A stretch of 64,000 nucleotides of DNA from Bauldia litoralis (GTDB lineage: Bacteria; Pseudomonadota; Alphaproteobacteria; Rhizobiales; Kaistiaceae): the NCBI RefSeq assembly GCF_900104485.1, contig NZ_FMXQ01000006.1, positions 62,001 through 126,000 on the forward strand, in the 5' to 3' direction. The notes under the pieces were generated by a model. It saw only the letters and a program-made list of their open reading frames with translations. It did no database searches and was not told where the DNA came from. Below are positions 10,664 through 21,320 of this stretch, piece after piece. Both the position numbers and the translations under genes were made by a program. Within the stretch, counting starts at the first letter, position 1, and every line of letters begins with the position of its first letter.

Positions 10664-11779
10664 ATGACCGGGGTCGTCCTCATCTGCGCCGGCGGGACCG
10701 GCGGACATCTGTTTCCTGCCGAGGCGCTGGCGCTCGAACTCGGGTCGCGTGGCTGGACGGTGCACCTGGCCACCGACCACCGGGTCGATTCCTACGCCCG
10801 CGACTTCCCGGCCGAGAAGATTCACATCATCCCGTCGGCGACGATCACCCGGGACCCGATTGCCGCGGCGCGCGCCATCGTCCAGCTCGGGCGCGGGCTC
10901 TTCGCCGCGCGGCGACTGATCAGGGATTTGAAGCCCGAGGTCGCGATCGGCTTCGGCGGGTATCCGACCCTGCCGCCGATGCTCGCCGCCACCTGGGCCA
11001 GGGTGCCGACCATCGTCCATGACGCCAATGCCGTACTCGGCCGGGCCAACACATTTCTCGCCAGGCGGGTCACCACCATCGCCACAGCCTTCGACACCGT
11101 GAAGGGCGCCGAGGGCTTCGCCGACCGGGCGGTCGAGACCGGCAATCCGGTCCGCGCCGCGGTCCTGGAAGCGGCGAAGACCCCATATCCGGCCCGCACC
11201 GCCGACGCACCGTTTCGCCTGCTCGCCTTCGGCGGCAGCCAGGGCGCGCGCTTCCTGTCCGATCTGGTGCCGGCGGCGGCGGCCAGACTGTCTCCGGACA
11301 CGCGTGGCCGGCTGGTGGTCACGCAGCAGTGCCGGCCGGAGGATCTCGACCGCGTGGCGAAGGCCTACGGCGAGATTGGCGTCGCGGCGGAGCTCGAGTC
11401 CTTCTTCGGCGACATGCCGGCCCGTATCGCCGCGAGCCATCTCGTGGTATCGCGCTCCGGCGCGTCGACCGTCGCCGAGCTGGCGGTGATCGGCCGGCCG
11501 GCGATCATGGTGCCGCTGCCCCATGCGCTCGACCAGGATCAGAAGGCCAATGCGGCCATCCTCGAGCAGGCGGGCGGCGGATGGATGGTGGCGCAGGCCG
11601 ACCTCACGCCGGAGCGTCTGGCGGGTGAACTCGAAGCGCTGATCGCCGATCCCGCCCGGCTGTCGGCCGCGGCGGACGCGGCGCGCGGTGTCGGGCGACC
11701 GAACGCGGTCGAGAACCTCGCCGATCTCGTCGAGACGGTTGCAACGGAAAAGCGTGTGAACGGGAAGGCCATTTCATGA
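10664..11779 (+). CDS. murG: undecaprenyldiphospho-muramoylpentapeptide beta-N-acetylglucosaminyltransferase MurG
   Basis: MurG adds GlcNAc to lipid I, producing lipid II on the inner face of the membrane. The 371-aa GT28 protein begins [19 protein letters not shown], containing the first glycine-rich loop, then shows [11 protein letters not shown], the inter-domain LAFGGSQGA loop, and the UDP-GlcNAc-binding region [11 protein letters not shown] with [10 protein letters not shown]. The stop overlaps the murC start (ATGA). Confidence 0.96.
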   Translation: MTGVVLICAGGTGGHLFPAEALALELGSRGWTVHLATDHRVDSYARDFPAEKIHIIPSATITRDPIAAARAIVQLGRGLFAARRLIRDLKPEVAIGFGGYPTLPPMLAATWARVPTIVHDANAVLGRANTFLARRVTTIATAFDTVKGAEGFADRAVETGNPVRAAVLEAAKTPYPARTADAPFRLLAFGGSQGARFLSDLVPAAAARLSPDTRGRLVVTQQCRPEDLDRVAKAYGEIGVAAELESFFGDMPARIAASHLVVSRSGASTVAELAVIGRPAIMVPLPHALDQDQKANAAILEQAGGGWMVAQADLTPERLAGELEALIADPARLSAAADAARGVGRPNAVENLADLVETVATEKRVNGKAIS

Positions 11780-13182
11780 AGATGTCGCTCGATATCGGTC
11801 CGGTCCATTTTGTCGGCATCGGCGGCATCGGCATGAGCGGGATTGCCGAGGTGATGGTCAATCTCGGTTACACGGTCCAGGGCTCGGATGTCGCCGAGAA
11901 CGCCAATGTCGTGCGCCTTCGCGAGAAGGGCGTCACCGTCGCCATCGGCCATGACGCCGCCAATCTCGGCGCGGCCCAGGTCGTCGTCGTTTCCTCCGCG
12001 ATCCGGCGCGACAATCCCGAACTGAGGGCGGCCCGCGAGCGCCTCCTGCCGGTGGTGCGCCGGGCCGAGATGCTGGGCGAACTGATGCGCCTCAAGCAGG
12101 CGATCGCCATCGCCGGCACCCATGGCAAGACGACCACCACCTCGATGGTCGCCGCGCTACTCGATGCCGGCGGCTTCGACCCGACGGTGATCAACGGCGG
12201 CATCATCAACGCCTATGGCACCAATGCGCGGATGGGCGACAGCGACTGGATGGTGGTCGAGGCCGATGAGTCCGACGGCACCTTCGTCAAGCTGCCGATC
12301 GACGTGGCGCTGGTCACCAACATCGACCCCGAGCATCTCGATCATTACGGCAACTTCGACAAGATCCGCGAAGCCTTCCATCACTTCATCGAGAATGTGC
12401 CCTTTTACGGCTTCGCCGTGATGTGCATCGATCATCCGGAAGTGCAGGCGCTGATCGGCCAGATCGAGGACCGGCGGATCATCACCTATGGCATGAGCCC
12501 GCAGGCCGATGTCCGCTGCGTCGACATCCGGGTCGAGAACCGGACGACCATGTTCACCGCCGTCATCCGCGATCGCCAGCACGGCGAGGCGACGACCATC
12601 GACAGCCTGACGCTGTCGATCCCGGGCGAACACAACGTCCAGAATGCGACGGGCGCCATCGCCGTCGCCCATCATCTCGGAATCCCCGACAGCGCCATCC
12701 GCGCCGGCCTGTCCGGCTTTGGCGGCGTCAAGCGCCGCTTCACCCGGACCGGCGACTGGAACGGCGTCGACGTCTTCGACGACTATGCCCACCATCCAGT
12801 CGAGATATCCGCCGTGCTCAAGGCGGCGCGGTCGGTGACGCCCGGCCATGTCATCGCCGTCGTCCAGCCGCACCGCTACTCCCGGCTCCGCGATCTCTTC
12901 GACGGCTTCTGCTCCTGCTTCAACGATGCCGATACGGTCGTCGTCGCGCCGGTCTATCCGGCCGGCGAGGCGCCGATCGAGGGGATCAGCGGCGATGCGC
13001 TGGTCGAGGGCCTGAAGACCCGCGGCCATCGCGACGCGCGCTCCATCAACGACCGCGACGAACTCGCCGCGGCGATCGCCGGTGTGGCCCGCCCCGGCGA
13101 CACGGTTATCTGCCTCGGCGCCGGTTCGATCAGCCAATGGGCCCAGGCCCTGCCGGGCGAACTGGCGAAGCTCGGCGGCTAG
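11776..13182 (+). CDS. murC: UDP-N-acetylmuramate--L-alanine ligase MurC
   Basis: MurC starts the peptide stem by adding L-alanine to UDP-MurNAc. The 468-aa protein has the N-terminal [16 protein letters not shown] Rossmann motif, the ATP loop [12 protein letters not shown] at about residue 115, [19 protein letters not shown], and the C-terminal [10 protein letters not shown]. It is coupled to murG by an ATGA overlap and is followed three bases later by murB. Confidence 0.97.
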   Translation: MKMSLDIGPVHFVGIGGIGMSGIAEVMVNLGYTVQGSDVAENANVVRLREKGVTVAIGHDAANLGAAQVVVVSSAIRRDNPELRAARERLLPVVRRAEMLGELMRLKQAIAIAGTHGKTTTTSMVAALLDAGGFDPTVINGGIINAYGTNARMGDSDWMVVEADESDGTFVKLPIDVALVTNIDPEHLDHYGNFDKIREAFHHFIENVPFYGFAVMCIDHPEVQALIGQIEDRRIITYGMSPQADVRCVDIRVENRTTMFTAVIRDRQHGEATTIDSLTLSIPGEHNVQNATGAIAVAHHLGIPDSAIRAGLSGFGGVKRRFTRTGDWNGVDVFDDYAHHPVEISAVLKAARSVTPGHVIAVVQPHRYSRLRDLFDGFCSCFNDADTVVVAPVYPAGEAPIEGISGDALVEGLKTRGHRDARSINDRDELAAAIAGVARPGDTVICLGAGSISQWAQALPGELAKLGG

Positions 13183-13185
13183 GCC

Positions 13186-14130
13186 GTGGCGCTGATCGAC
13201 GGCCTCAGGCTTGAAGGCATCCGTGGCCGGGTGACCGCCGACGCGGCGCTGGCGCCCTTCACGTGGTTTCGGGTCGGCGGGCCGGCGGAGGTGTTGTTCC
13301 AGCCGGCCGATGCCGACGACCTCGCTCTCTTTCTTCAGCAATTGAATCCGGAAATCCCCGTAACCGTCATCGGCGTCGGGTCAAATCTGCTCGTGCGGGA
13401 TGGTGGTGTCGCCGGTGTCGTCGTCCGCCTGACGGCAAAGGGCTTCGGTCATACGGTGCGCGAGGCGGGCAACCGCGTCCGGGCCGGCACGGCGCTGCCC
13501 GACAAGCGGCTCGCCGCCTTCACCCGCGACGAGGGGCTTGGCGGTTTCGCCTTCTTCCACGGGATTCCGGGCACCGTCGGCGGCGCCTTGCGGATGAATG
13601 CCGGGGCCAACGGTGTCGAGACCCGCGAACGGCTGGTCGAGGCGCATGCGGTCGACCGGGCAGGGCGGCGCCATGTCCTGTCGAATGCCGACATGGGCTA
13701 CACCTATCGGCATTCAGCGGCTCCAGAAGACCTGATCTTCACGGAGGGGGTTTTCGAAGGAGAACCGGCCGATCCCGGCGCGATCCAGGCGGCGATGGAC
13801 GAGGTCGAGGCGCACCGCGAGGCGGCGCAGCCGATCCGCGACAAGACCGGTGGTTCGACCTTCACCAACCCGCCGGAAAACAAGGCCTGGCAACTGGTTG
13901 ACGCCGCGGGCTGCCGGGGTCTGCGGATCGGTGGGGCGATGGTGTCGGAGAAGCATTGCAACTTCCTGATCAACACTGGCGACGCCACCGGCCACGACCT
14001 CGAAACGCTGGGTGAGACGGTGCGGGCGCGGGTGCTGGATACCTCGGGCGTGCGGCTGGATTGGGAGATACGCCGGGTGGGACGCTTCGCGACGGAGGCG
14101 TCCGTCGAGCCGTTTCTCGGGAAGGGCTAG
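13186..14130 (+). CDS. murB: UDP-N-acetylenolpyruvoylglucosamine reductase MurB
   Basis: MurB is the FAD/NADPH enzyme that reduces enolpyruvyl-UDP-GlcNAc to UDP-MurNAc. The 314-aa protein starts with GTG three bases after murC. It has the family N-terminus [17 protein letters not shown]-binding [39 protein letters not shown], the serine loop GGSTFTNPP, and [10 protein letters not shown]. It ends the first block of the dcw cluster, and a vapBC pair follows before ddl. Confidence 0.95.
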   Translation: MALIDGLRLEGIRGRVTADAALAPFTWFRVGGPAEVLFQPADADDLALFLQQLNPEIPVTVIGVGSNLLVRDGGVAGVVVRLTAKGFGHTVREAGNRVRAGTALPDKRLAAFTRDEGLGGFAFFHGIPGTVGGALRMNAGANGVETRERLVEAHAVDRAGRRHVLSNADMGYTYRHSAAPEDLIFTEGVFEGEPADPGAIQAAMDEVEAHREAAQPIRDKTGGSTFTNPPENKAWQLVDAAGCRGLRIGGAMVSEKHCNFLINTGDATGHDLETLGETVRARVLDTSGVRLDWEIRRVGRFATEASVEPFLGKG

Positions 14131-14158
14131 CGCCCAAGACTTGGCAGGCGACCTCCAA

Positions 14159-14197
14159 GGGTATATATCTACCCGAGCCAAGCTACATGGGTACCCA
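14159..14197 (+). promoter_or_regulatory. candidate VapB operator (paired GGGTA/TACCC repeats)
   Basis: GGGTA at 14159-14163 faces TACCC at 14170-14174 across six bases containing a TATATAT run. A second, contiguous palindrome TGGGTACCCA lies at 14188-14197, directly before the vapB start. Both sites use the same half-site. A TA-rich stretch between half-sites could be the -10 region, so binding would block transcription. Autoregulation is family knowledge; the sites are seen directly. Confidence 0.55.
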
Positions 14198-14198
14198 A

Positions 14199-14456
14199 AT
14201 GGGCATTAACATCAAGAATCCGGAAACAGTTCGGCTGATCAGCGAACTCGCTGAATTGACGGGCGAGGGGAAGACGGAAGCCGTGACCGCTGCGGTGAAG
14301 GAGCGGATAGAAAGCCTTCGCAAAGCGAAGGGACGTGGTCGCTACGAGAAAATGATGGCGATCGCAGCGGAAATGGCGCCGCGCTTCAAACCGCCCTACG
14401 ACACAATCGAACATGGCGACCTTCTGTATGACGAGAAGACGGGCTTGCCGAAATGA
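14199..14456 (+). CDS. vapB: type II antitoxin, VapB family
   Basis: The 85-aa product opens [20 protein letters not shown]-, which resembles the N-terminal DNA-binding/dimerisation part of short VapB antitoxins of the Rv0623 type (MALNIKDPETxRL). A C-terminal segment rich in Pro and charged residues would cover the toxin. An in-frame ATG at 14187 would add four residues, but family alignment favours 14199. No clear Shine-Dalgarno is present for either, and the operator overlaps the start. The stop overlaps vapC (ATGA). Base composition is less GC-rich than the flanking mur genes. Confidence 0.8.
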   Translation: MGINIKNPETVRLISELAELTGEGKTEAVTAAVKERIESLRKAKGRGRYEKMMAIAAEMAPRFKPPYDTIEHGDLLYDEKTGLPK

Positions 14457-14848
14457 TCGTCGAGACTTCGGCGGTCGTTGCGATCGTTCGAAATGAGCCG
14501 GAGCGGGCGGAGTTTCTTGCTGCTCTGGATCGCGATGAGGTCAACTATCTCTCCGCGGCGTCTCTCCTCGAAGCTGCCATCGTAATTGACGGCAGTCGGG
14601 ATCCTGTACTCAGCCGGGGCCTCGATACCTTTCTTGCGGCGGCCGCCATCCACATCGAACCCGTCACCGAGCGCCAGGCGCGGATTGCTCGCGAGGCGTA
14701 TCGGGATTTTGGCAAGGGGAGCGGGCATGCGGCCGGGCTCAACTTCGGCGACTGTTTTGCCTATGCGCTGGCCAAGGACCGTGGTGAGCCGCTGCTCTAC
14801 AAGGGTGGCGATTTCTCGAAGACCGACGTGCGGGCCGCTGCCGGCTGA
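14453..14848 (+). CDS. vapC: type II toxin VapC, PIN-domain ribonuclease
   Basis: VapC toxins are Mg-dependent PIN-domain RNases that cut tRNA or rRNA when freed from VapB. The 131-aa protein has the four-acidic-residue layout: [12 protein letters not shown] (Glu4 in place of the usual Asp), [20 protein letters not shown] and GGDFSKTD. The Glu4 variant is also found in other rhizobial VapCs, as far as I recall. It is translationally coupled to vapB. The pair interrupts the otherwise continuous murB-ddl junction. Confidence 0.87.
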   Translation: MIVETSAVVAIVRNEPERAEFLAALDRDEVNYLSAASLLEAAIVIDGSRDPVLSRGLDTFLAAAAIHIEPVTERQARIAREAYRDFGKGSGHAAGLNFGDCFAYALAKDRGEPLLYKGGDFSKTDVRAAAG

Positions 14849-14926
14849 GGCGGACGGCAGGCGGTGTGGTTTTTGGGTCCCGTCGCGCAGCTAAATCGCG
14901 TCCCGGCGCCGCCCGGCCAAAAAAAG

Positions 14927-14998
14927 TTAACGGTTTCTGCCGTGGTTAACGTTTCTTAACGAATTTGGACCGCACTCTCGTCAAATCCGCCACGAATC
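14927..14998 (+). promoter_or_regulatory. ddl-ftsQAZ promoter region with TTAA half-sites and a GANTC site
   Basis: TTAAC occurs at 14927-14931, 14946-14950 and 14956-14960. The last two read TTAA-N6-TTAAC, one base short of the CtrA consensus TTAA-N7-TTAAC. GAATC at 14994-14998 fits the CcrM methylation target GANTC. The region is strikingly AT-rich compared with its surroundings. Cell-cycle control by CtrA is known for ftsQA and ftsZ in Caulobacter; here it is only inferred. Confidence 0.4.
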
Positions 14999-15015
14999 GG
15001 CGGAGGAGGACGGGA

Positions 15016-15936
15016 ATGACGACGCATGTTGCGGTATTGATGGGAGGTTGGTCGGCCGAAAGGCCGGTCTCGCTCTCGTCTGGAAAGGCCTGCGCCGACG
15101 CGCTGGAAGCCGGCGGCTTCCGGGTGACGCGCGTCGATGTCGACCGCGACATCGCCAAGGTCCTGGCCGACCTCAGGCCGGACGTCGTCTTCAATGCGCT
15201 GCATGGCCCGTTCGGCGAGGACGGCTGCATCCAGGGCATTCTCGAGATCCTGGCGATTCCCTATACCCATTCCGGCGTGCTGGCCTCGGCACTGGCGATG
15301 AACAAGCCGAAGGCCAACCACGTCCTGCGGGCGGCCGGGGTTCCGGTTTCCGAATCCGTGCTCGCTCATCGCCTCGACGCGGCCAAGGCGCATGTCATTG
15401 CGCCGCCCTATGTGATCAAGCCGCCGAACGAGGGATCGAGCTTCGGCGTCCTGATCGTCAAGGAAGATTCGATTCACCCGCCGCAGGAGCTTTATTCGGA
15501 GGATTGGGCCTTCGGCGACGTGGTCATGGTCGAGCGTTATGTCGGCGGACGCGAGCTGACTTGCGGCGTTCGTGGTAACGAAGCGCTCGATGTGATTGAT
15601 ATCGTTACGGAAGATCGGTTTTACGACTACAGCGCCAAATATGACGTGGGCGGATCAAAACACGTCCTTCCGGCTGAACTTTTACCAGATGTTTACCAAA
15701 ATATACGGATGTTGGCGGTTAGGGCCCATCAGGCTTTGGGCTGCCGTGGCGTCAGTCGGGCGGACTTCCGATACGACGACCGCCCCGGGGGGACGGGGGA
15801 ACTCATCTGCCTCGAGGTCAACACGCAGCCAGGCATGACGGCAACCTCGCTGGTTCCCGAAATGGCCGCCTACGCGGGCATGAACTTCGAGAGCCTGGTT
15901 CGTTGGATGGTGGAGGACGCGTCTTGCAGTCGGTGA
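15016..15936 (+). CDS. ddl: D-alanine--D-alanine ligase
   Basis: Ddl makes the D-Ala-D-Ala dipeptide used by MurF. The 306-aa ATP-grasp protein starts at ATG 15016, preceded by a strong GGAGGAGG at 15002-15009. It shows [56 protein letters not shown] and the metal-binding [18 protein letters not shown]. It restarts the dcw cluster after the vapBC insertion, with its own AT-rich upstream region. Confidence 0.95.
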   Translation: MTTHVAVLMGGWSAERPVSLSSGKACADALEAGGFRVTRVDVDRDIAKVLADLRPDVVFNALHGPFGEDGCIQGILEILAIPYTHSGVLASALAMNKPKANHVLRAAGVPVSESVLAHRLDAAKAHVIAPPYVIKPPNEGSSFGVLIVKEDSIHPPQELYSEDWAFGDVVMVERYVGGRELTCGVRGNEALDVIDIVTEDRFYDYSAKYDVGGSKHVLPAELLPDVYQNIRMLAVRAHQALGCRGVSRADFRYDDRPGGTGELICLEVNTQPGMTATSLVPEMAAYAGMNFESLVRWMVEDASCSR

Positions 15937-16829
15937 AGCCGGAGATTGATGGGGAAACGGGTGACTGGCCGGCTGGCACGCGGCCGTCCCGTCGCATCGT
16001 GCTTCCGCGCTTCCTCCGCCGGCCGGCGCGCATCCTGTCGCGCCTCGACCTGCGCATGCCGGGGCATGTCGGCACCAAGAGCCTCGCTCTCTTTTTCGCT
16101 GCGACCGCCGTCACCGGCATGCTGGCCGGCGGCCATACGATGACTGTCGTCTCGGCCTTCACCGCCTGGTCCGGGCTGGCGATCGACGAGGTCGAGATCA
16201 GCGGCCAGAGCGAAACCTCCGAGATCGATGTCCTCGAAGCGATGGCAATGGGGGAATATCCCTCGATCGTCACCTTCGATGCGATCACCGCGCGCGAACG
16301 GGTCGAGAAACTGCCCTGGGTCAAGCGGGTGACGATCCGCAAGCTCTATCCCGACACGCTGCAGGTCGCGATCAGCGAGCGCCAGCCCTTCGCCATCTGG
16401 CAGCATGACGGCGCGGTGGTGCTGATCACCAAGGACGGCAAGGTCATCTCCGACCATGTCGACGCGCGCTACAAGAACCTGCCAATGGTCGTCGGCGTCG
16501 ACGCCGACAAGCGGGCGGACGAATTCGTCACGCTGCTCAAGGAATTCCCGACCTTCGCCCCGCGCGTGACCGCCGGAGTCCTTGTCAGCGGCCGGCGCTG
16601 GAACGTCGTGCTGCGCAACGGCGTCGAGATCATGCTTCCCGAGGAGGATCCCGCCTCGGCGCTGATCCAGGCCGTCGCGCTCGACGACGGGCACGGCATC
16701 CTTTCCCGCGAGATCGCCGCGGTCGACCTGCGGCTGCCCAGCCGCCTCGTCTTCCGGCTGACCGAGAAGGGCTATGAGGCGCGCGAGGCGCTGCTCAAGG
16801 CCCGCAAGAAAAACGGATCGAACACCTGA
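15924..16829 (+). CDS. ftsQ: cell division protein FtsQ
   Basis: FtsQ is a bitopic divisome scaffold that recruits FtsB/FtsL. The product (301 aa from this start) has a basic cytoplasmic tail, one membrane helix at about residues 53-75 ([18 protein letters not shown]), a POTRA domain beginning near [17 protein letters not shown] and containing [19 protein letters not shown], and the FtsQ-type beta domain. No ATG fits. TTG 15924 is chosen because GGAGG lies seven bases before it; TTG 15903 and GTG 15933, overlapping the ddl stop, are alternatives. Confidence 0.88.
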   Translation: MQSVKPEIDGETGDWPAGTRPSRRIVLPRFLRRPARILSRLDLRMPGHVGTKSLALFFAATAVTGMLAGGHTMTVVSAFTAWSGLAIDEVEISGQSETSEIDVLEAMAMGEYPSIVTFDAITARERVEKLPWVKRVTIRKLYPDTLQVAISERQPFAIWQHDGAVVLITKDGKVISDHVDARYKNLPMVVGVDADKRADEFVTLLKEFPTFAPRVTAGVLVSGRRWNVVLRNGVEIMLPEEDPASALIQAVALDDGHGILSREIAAVDLRLPSRLVFRLTEKGYEAREALLKARKKNGSNT

Positions 16830-18154
16830 TGAAGATGTTCGGCCAACCCGACCAGAAGCGCGCCATCGTCCGGCGTCCGACGATCGTCTCGATCCTCGAC
16901 ATCGGGTCGAGCAAGATCTGCTGCCTGATCGCCCGGCTGAAGCCGCTGGAGGAAGGGGAGAGCGCGGAGGCCCTGCGCGGACGCACCCATTCGATCGAGG
17001 TGATCGGCATCGGCCACCAGCGGTCGCGCGGCATCAAGTCCGGTGTCGTCGTCAATCTCGACGCGGCCGAGCAGGCGATCCGCCTCGCGGTTGACGCGGC
17101 AGAGCGGCAGGCCGGCATCACGGTCGACTCGCTGATCGTCAACATTTCCGCCGGGCGCCTCGGCAGCGAAACCTATTCGGCCAGCGTCGCGCTGTCCGGC
17201 AAGGCGGTCGAGGAAGTCGATATCGGACGGGTGCTCGCCGCCGGACGGCGCCACTCCGTCAGCGACGGCCGGTCGGTCGTCCATGCCATGCCGATCGGCT
17301 ATTCGCTCGACGCCAATGGCGGCATCGCCGATCCCCGCGGGATGGTCGGCGAACGCCTCGGCGTCGACATGCACATGGTCACCGGCGACGCCCAGCCGCT
17401 GAGGAATATCGAGCTGTGCATCAACCGCTGCCACCTGTCGGTGGAGCGGCTGGTCGCGACGCCTTATGCCAGCGGCCTTTCAGTCCTTGTCGACGACGAG
17501 TCGGAGCTTGGCTGCGCCAGCGTCGATTTCGGCGGTGGCACGACGACCATCGCGGTCTTCAGCAAGGGCGAGTTCGTCCATGTCGATGCGATCGCCATCG
17601 GCGGCCAGCACATCACCACCGATATCGCCCGCGGGCTGTCGACCCGGCTGGATGTCGCCGAGCGTCTGAAGACGGTCTATGGCAGCGCGCTGCCGAGCCC
17701 GGCCGACGAGCGCGAGATCATTTCCGTGCCGACCATCGGCGACGACGAGAACGAGCCGGCCAACCAGATTCCGCGCTCGGCGCTGACCCGCATCATCCGT
17801 CCGCGGGTTGAAGAAATCCTCGAACTGGTGCGCGACCGGCTGAACGAGTCGGGATACGCCGCCCTGGTCGGTCGCCGCATGGTGCTGACCGGTGGCGCCA
17901 GCCAGCTCACCGGCCTTGTCGAATCGGCGCGCCGGGTGCTGGCGCGCAACGTGAGGCTCGGCCGTCCGCTCGGGATCGCCGGTCTGCCGGAAGTCGCAAA
18001 GGGACCGGCATTCTCCACCGCAGTCGGGCTGATCATCTACCCGCAGGTGGCGACGATGGAACAGTGCGAAGGGGGCAGCGACAGGCCCTTCGCGATGACG
18101 GGAACCGGGGGCTACCTGGCAAGGGTAGGGCACTGGTTCAGGGAAAGCTTCTAG
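16829..18154 (+). CDS. ftsA: cell division protein FtsA
   Basis: FtsA is the actin-like ATPase that tethers FtsZ to the membrane and signals to the divisome. The 441-aa protein has the phosphate-1 loop ILDIGSSKICCLIA, the SHS2 insertion (HQRSRGIKSGVVVNL), phosphate-2 ASVDFGGGTTTIAVF and the adenosine loop VLTGGASQLTGL. The C-terminal segment (YLARVGHWFRESF) fits an amphipathic membrane-targeting helix. Its ATG overlaps the ftsQ stop by one base. Confidence 0.96.
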   Translation: MKMFGQPDQKRAIVRRPTIVSILDIGSSKICCLIARLKPLEEGESAEALRGRTHSIEVIGIGHQRSRGIKSGVVVNLDAAEQAIRLAVDAAERQAGITVDSLIVNISAGRLGSETYSASVALSGKAVEEVDIGRVLAAGRRHSVSDGRSVVHAMPIGYSLDANGGIADPRGMVGERLGVDMHMVTGDAQPLRNIELCINRCHLSVERLVATPYASGLSVLVDDESELGCASVDFGGGTTTIAVFSKGEFVHVDAIAIGGQHITTDIARGLSTRLDVAERLKTVYGSALPSPADEREIISVPTIGDDENEPANQIPRSALTRIIRPRVEEILELVRDRLNESGYAALVGRRMVLTGGASQLTGLVESARRVLARNVRLGRPLGIAGLPEVAKGPAFSTAVGLIIYPQVATMEQCEGGSDRPFAMTGTGGYLARVGHWFRESF

Positions 18155-18256
18155 ACGCCGTTTCGACGGTGTCCGGCAACCGCGGCGGCGGTTCCGTACT
18201 GGGTAACTTGAGGCCGGAGCTACGCAAGCGGCCATAGGGGTCACAACGAGGGTGTC

Positions 18257-20116
18257 ATGACGATCAATCTGCAAATGCCGGATATCAAGGAACTCAGGCC
18301 TAAGATCACCGTGTTCGGCGTCGGTGGCGCCGGCGGCAACGCGGTCAACAACATGATCCGCTCCGGGCTGATTGGCTGCGAGTTCGTCGTCGCCAATACC
18401 GACAGCCAGGCACTCTCGTCCTCGGCCGCCGAACGGGTCATCCAGATGGGTGTCGCGGTGACCGAGGGTCTCGGCGCCGGATCGCAGCCCGAAGTCGGCC
18501 GCGCGGCCGCCGAAGAGGCCATCGCCGAAATCGGCGATCACCTGACCGGCTCGCACATGGTCTTCGTCACCGCCGGCATGGGCGGCGGCACCGGGACGGG
18601 AGCCGCGCCGATCATCGCCCGCGCCGCCCGCGACCAGGGAATACTGACTGTTGGTGTGGTCACCAAGCCCTTCCAATTCGAAGGTGCCCGCCGCATGCGC
18701 ATTGCCGACCAGGGCATTCTCGACCTGCAGGCCTGCGTCGATACGCTGATCGTCATCCCGAACCAGAACCTGTTCCGGATCGCCAACGAGAAGACCACCT
18801 TCGCCGACGCCTTCGCGATGGCCGACCAGGTGCTCTATTCCGGCGTTGCCTGCATCACCGACCTGATGGTCAAGGAAGGCCTGATCAATCTCGACTTCGC
18901 CGACGTCCGCTCGGTGATGCGCGAGATGGGCAAGGCGATGATGGGCACCGGCGAGGCCTCCGGCGACAAGCGCGCCATCCAGGCGGCCGAGGCGGCGATC
19001 GCCAATCCGCTGCTCGACGAAACCTCGATGAAGGGCGCCAACGGCCTGCTGATCTCGATCACCGGCGGCAAGGACCTCACCCTGTTCGAGGTCGATGAGG
19101 CGGCGACCCGCATCCGCGAGGAAGTCGATCCCGACGCCAACATCATCCTCGGCGCCACCTTCGAGGAATCGCTCGAGGGCATCATCCGGGTTTCGGTGGT
19201 CGCGACCGGCATCGACAGTTCGGCCCGCGAGGACTCGACCCCGACCGAGACCCGCATGGCGGAACTCAACAACCGCCTGCGCACGGTCACCCAGCCGTCG
19301 GCCCCGAGGCCGGCGCCGGAGACCATTCCGGCCCGACCGGCGGCGATCGCCACGGCGACTGCCGCGGTCGCCGCCGCCATCGACCCGATGGCGCAGCCTG
19401 CCGCCGAGATGCATGAGGAACAGGCCCCGGCGGCGATCGCCGAACGGCCGGCGCCGACTGCCGCCAGCCACGATGGCGGCATCACCATCGCCCCCTACAA
19501 GCCGGCGGCGACCCAGTATGACGAGGGCGACTTCGATGCCGAATCCGAGCCGCGGCTCGAGGAAGCGGACGAAGAGCACCACGTCGACGACGCGCCCTTC
19601 ATCCCGCCGGAGGCCGAAGCGCCGCCGGTCCGCATGCCGCGGGTCCAGGACTTTCCGCCGGTCGCGCGGCGCCAGATCGAGGCCCATCAGGCGGGCGGCG
19701 CGGCACAGGAGGAGGATCGCGGTCCGCTCAGCCTCCTGAAGCGTCTCGCCCATGTCGGCCTCGGCCGGCGCGAGGACGAGGCGGCGCCCGCGCAACGCCC
19801 GCAGGGACAGCGTCCCCCGGTGCAGCGCCCGGTCGCCGCGAATCAGGCACAGCCGCGCCAGGCGCCACAGCCGACCCAACAGCCTGCACCGCAGCAGCGC
19901 GCGCCGCAGCAGCAGCCCCAGCGCCAGGCGCCGCCGCCGCCTCCCGGCAGCGACTACGCCAAGCGCCCGCCGGCGCCGCGTGCTCCGGGCATGGAGCAGC
20001 AGTATCGGCCGCGCCAGCAGGAACTCGACCCGCATGGCCGGCAGATGCCGCAGGACCACCGCGGGACGGATGACGAACTGGAGATTCCGGCGTTTCTGCG
20101 CCGCCAGGCGAACTGA
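18257..20116 (+). CDS. ftsZ: cell division protein FtsZ
   Basis: FtsZ is the tubulin-like GTPase forming the Z-ring. The 619-aa protein has [18 protein letters not shown], the tubulin signature [10 protein letters not shown] near residue 113, NxD-type GTP contacts and the T7 loop [12 protein letters not shown] disordered linker of about 290 residues, rich in Pro, Gln and Ala, ends in the conserved tail peptide [11 protein letters not shown], which binds FtsA and other partners. It is much longer than the E. coli protein (383 aa), as is common in rhizobia. A 102-bp gap separates it from ftsA. Confidence 0.98.
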   Translation: MTINLQMPDIKELRPKITVFGVGGAGGNAVNNMIRSGLIGCEFVVANTDSQALSSSAAERVIQMGVAVTEGLGAGSQPEVGRAAAEEAIAEIGDHLTGSHMVFVTAGMGGGTGTGAAPIIARAARDQGILTVGVVTKPFQFEGARRMRIADQGILDLQACVDTLIVIPNQNLFRIANEKTTFADAFAMADQVLYSGVACITDLMVKEGLINLDFADVRSVMREMGKAMMGTGEASGDKRAIQAAEAAIANPLLDETSMKGANGLLISITGGKDLTLFEVDEAATRIREEVDPDANIILGATFEESLEGIIRVSVVATGIDSSAREDSTPTETRMAELNNRLRTVTQPSAPRPAPETIPARPAAIATATAAVAAAIDPMAQPAAEMHEEQAPAAIAERPAPTAASHDGGITIAPYKPAATQYDEGDFDAESEPRLEEADEEHHVDDAPFIPPEAEAPPVRMPRVQDFPPVARRQIEAHQAGGAAQEEDRGPLSLLKRLAHVGLGRREDEAAPAQRPQGQRPPVQRPVAANQAQPRQAPQPTQQPAPQQRAPQQQPQRQAPPPPPGSDYAKRPPAPRAPGMEQQYRPRQQELDPHGRQMPQDHRGTDDELEIPAFLRRQAN

Positions 20117-20131
20117 TACAGAAGCGACTTC

Positions 20132-20165
20132 ACGGCCCGGTTCCGCCAACGCGGAGCCGGGCCGT
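20132..20165 (+). terminator. stem-loop terminator after ftsZ
   Basis: A 15-bp stem with one T-G pair joins 20132-20146 to 20151-20165 around a CAAC loop, starting 16 bases after the ftsZ stop. No T-run follows, so it may slow RNA polymerase or protect the 3' end rather than be a classical terminator. Confidence 0.6.
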
Positions 20166-20217
20166 AACGCATTGGAGAGTCGAGGAAAAGGCGAGGCGGT
20201 CAGGAGCAGTCAAGGGC

Positions 20218-20232
20218 GTTACATTGTGTAAC
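20218..20232 (+). promoter_or_regulatory. inverted repeat GTTAC-N5-GTAAC upstream of lpxC
   Basis: A perfect 5+5 bp inverted repeat (GTTACATTGTGTAAC) lies 130 bp before lpxC in an AT-richer pocket between the ftsZ hairpin and lpxC. This is a plausible binding site for a dimeric regulator; no specific protein is recognised. Confidence 0.35.
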
Positions 20233-20361
20233 CAAGCGTGATTTTCCCTTCCCTCCCACCGCAGATATTGTTCGAGTCGAGGACGGGCTGGGGGACATGA
20301 CACCCGGTGCCGCAATCGAGCCGCGAAAGCGGCGGGGCGAGACTAAGGGGCGGGTGCCAGT

Positions 20362-21312
20362 ATGGCGAAACGGCGTAACGGGGCACAGACGACACTGAAA
20401 GGTCGTGTGACTTTATCTGGTGTCGGTGTTCACAGCGGCAAGGAGGTTTCGATCACCTTGCATCCGGCCGAGGCCAACAGCGGCATCTCTTTCTACCGGA
20501 CCAACCTTGATGACGGCCGCGATTGCGAAATCCCGGCCGATTTTCGTTATGTCGACGCGACCGACCTGTGCACCTCGATCGGCACCACCGACGGTTCGGT
20601 GGCGACGATCGAACATCTGATGGCGACCTTCCGGGCGCTGGATGTCGACAATTGCATGGTCGAGATCGACGGCGCCGAAGTGCCGGTGATGGACGGCAGC
20701 GCCGATGCCTTTATCGATGCGATCGACCAGGTCGGCATCGAGACCCTTTCGGCCCCGCGCCGCTATATCAAGATCAACAAGCCGATCCGCGTCGAAGTCG
20801 GCAAGAGCGTTTGCGAATTCACGCCTTATGACGGCCAGCGGATCGAGGTCGAGATCGACTTCGCCAATCCCCTCGTCGGCAAGCAGGCCTACGCCTTCGA
20901 CGTCTGCGGCGAGACCTTCCGCAAGGAAATCGGCCGCGCCCGCACCTTCGGCTTCTACGCCGACGTGAAGACCCTCTGGGCACGCGGTTTCGCCCTCGGC
21001 GCCTCGCTCGACAACGCGATCGTCATCGGCGAGGACAAGGTGATGAACCCGGAAGGCCTGCGTTATGAGGACGAGTTCGTTCGTCACAAAGCCCTCGACG
21101 CCATCGGCGACCTGGCGCTTGCCGGCGCGCCGATCCTCGGCTGCTACCGCTCGCATCGCGGTGGCCACAAGCTCAACCACATGGCTCTCGAGGCGCTTCT
21201 CGCCGACCGTGACGCCTGGAGCTACGTCGAAATGCCGGTCCGTCGCGAGACCGGCCATGCCGATCTGCAGGCCGGTGTTGCCGCCGCGGCCTTCGGTCCC
21301 GACGTTTCCTGA
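20362..21312 (+). CDS. lpxC: UDP-3-O-acyl-N-acetylglucosamine deacetylase LpxC
   Basis: LpxC is the zinc deacetylase that commits UDP-GlcNAc derivatives to lipid A synthesis. The 316-aa protein has the zinc-ligand motif EHLMATFRALDVDN (about residue 78), EIDGAEVPVMDGSA, the hydrophobic-passage strand region, and HKALDAIGDLALAG with the second ligand group. The start gives a basic N-terminus followed by TLKGRVTLSGVGVHSG, the usual LpxC opening. It follows ftsZ as in many proteobacteria but has its own 245-bp upstream region. Confidence 0.97.
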   Translation: MAKRRNGAQTTLKGRVTLSGVGVHSGKEVSITLHPAEANSGISFYRTNLDDGRDCEIPADFRYVDATDLCTSIGTTDGSVATIEHLMATFRALDVDNCMVEIDGAEVPVMDGSADAFIDAIDQVGIETLSAPRRYIKINKPIRVEVGKSVCEFTPYDGQRIEVEIDFANPLVGKQAYAFDVCGETFRKEIGRARTFGFYADVKTLWARGFALGASLDNAIVIGEDKVMNPEGLRYEDEFVRHKALDAIGDLALAGAPILGCYRSHRGGHKLNHMALEALLADRDAWSYVEMPVRRETGHADLQAGVAAAAFGPDVS

Positions 21313-21320
21313 GCCGATAT

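Noticed and set aside
14949-15000. Canonical CtrA box (TTAA-N7-TTAA) upstream of ddl
   Set aside because: The two best half-sites are spaced by six bases, not seven, so only a CtrA-like site is reported.
17480-20149. 889-codon open frame on the minus strand opposite ftsA-ftsZ
   Set aside because: It is the antisense shadow of two highly conserved genes; the frame is open because of GC-rich codon bias and has no domain of its own.
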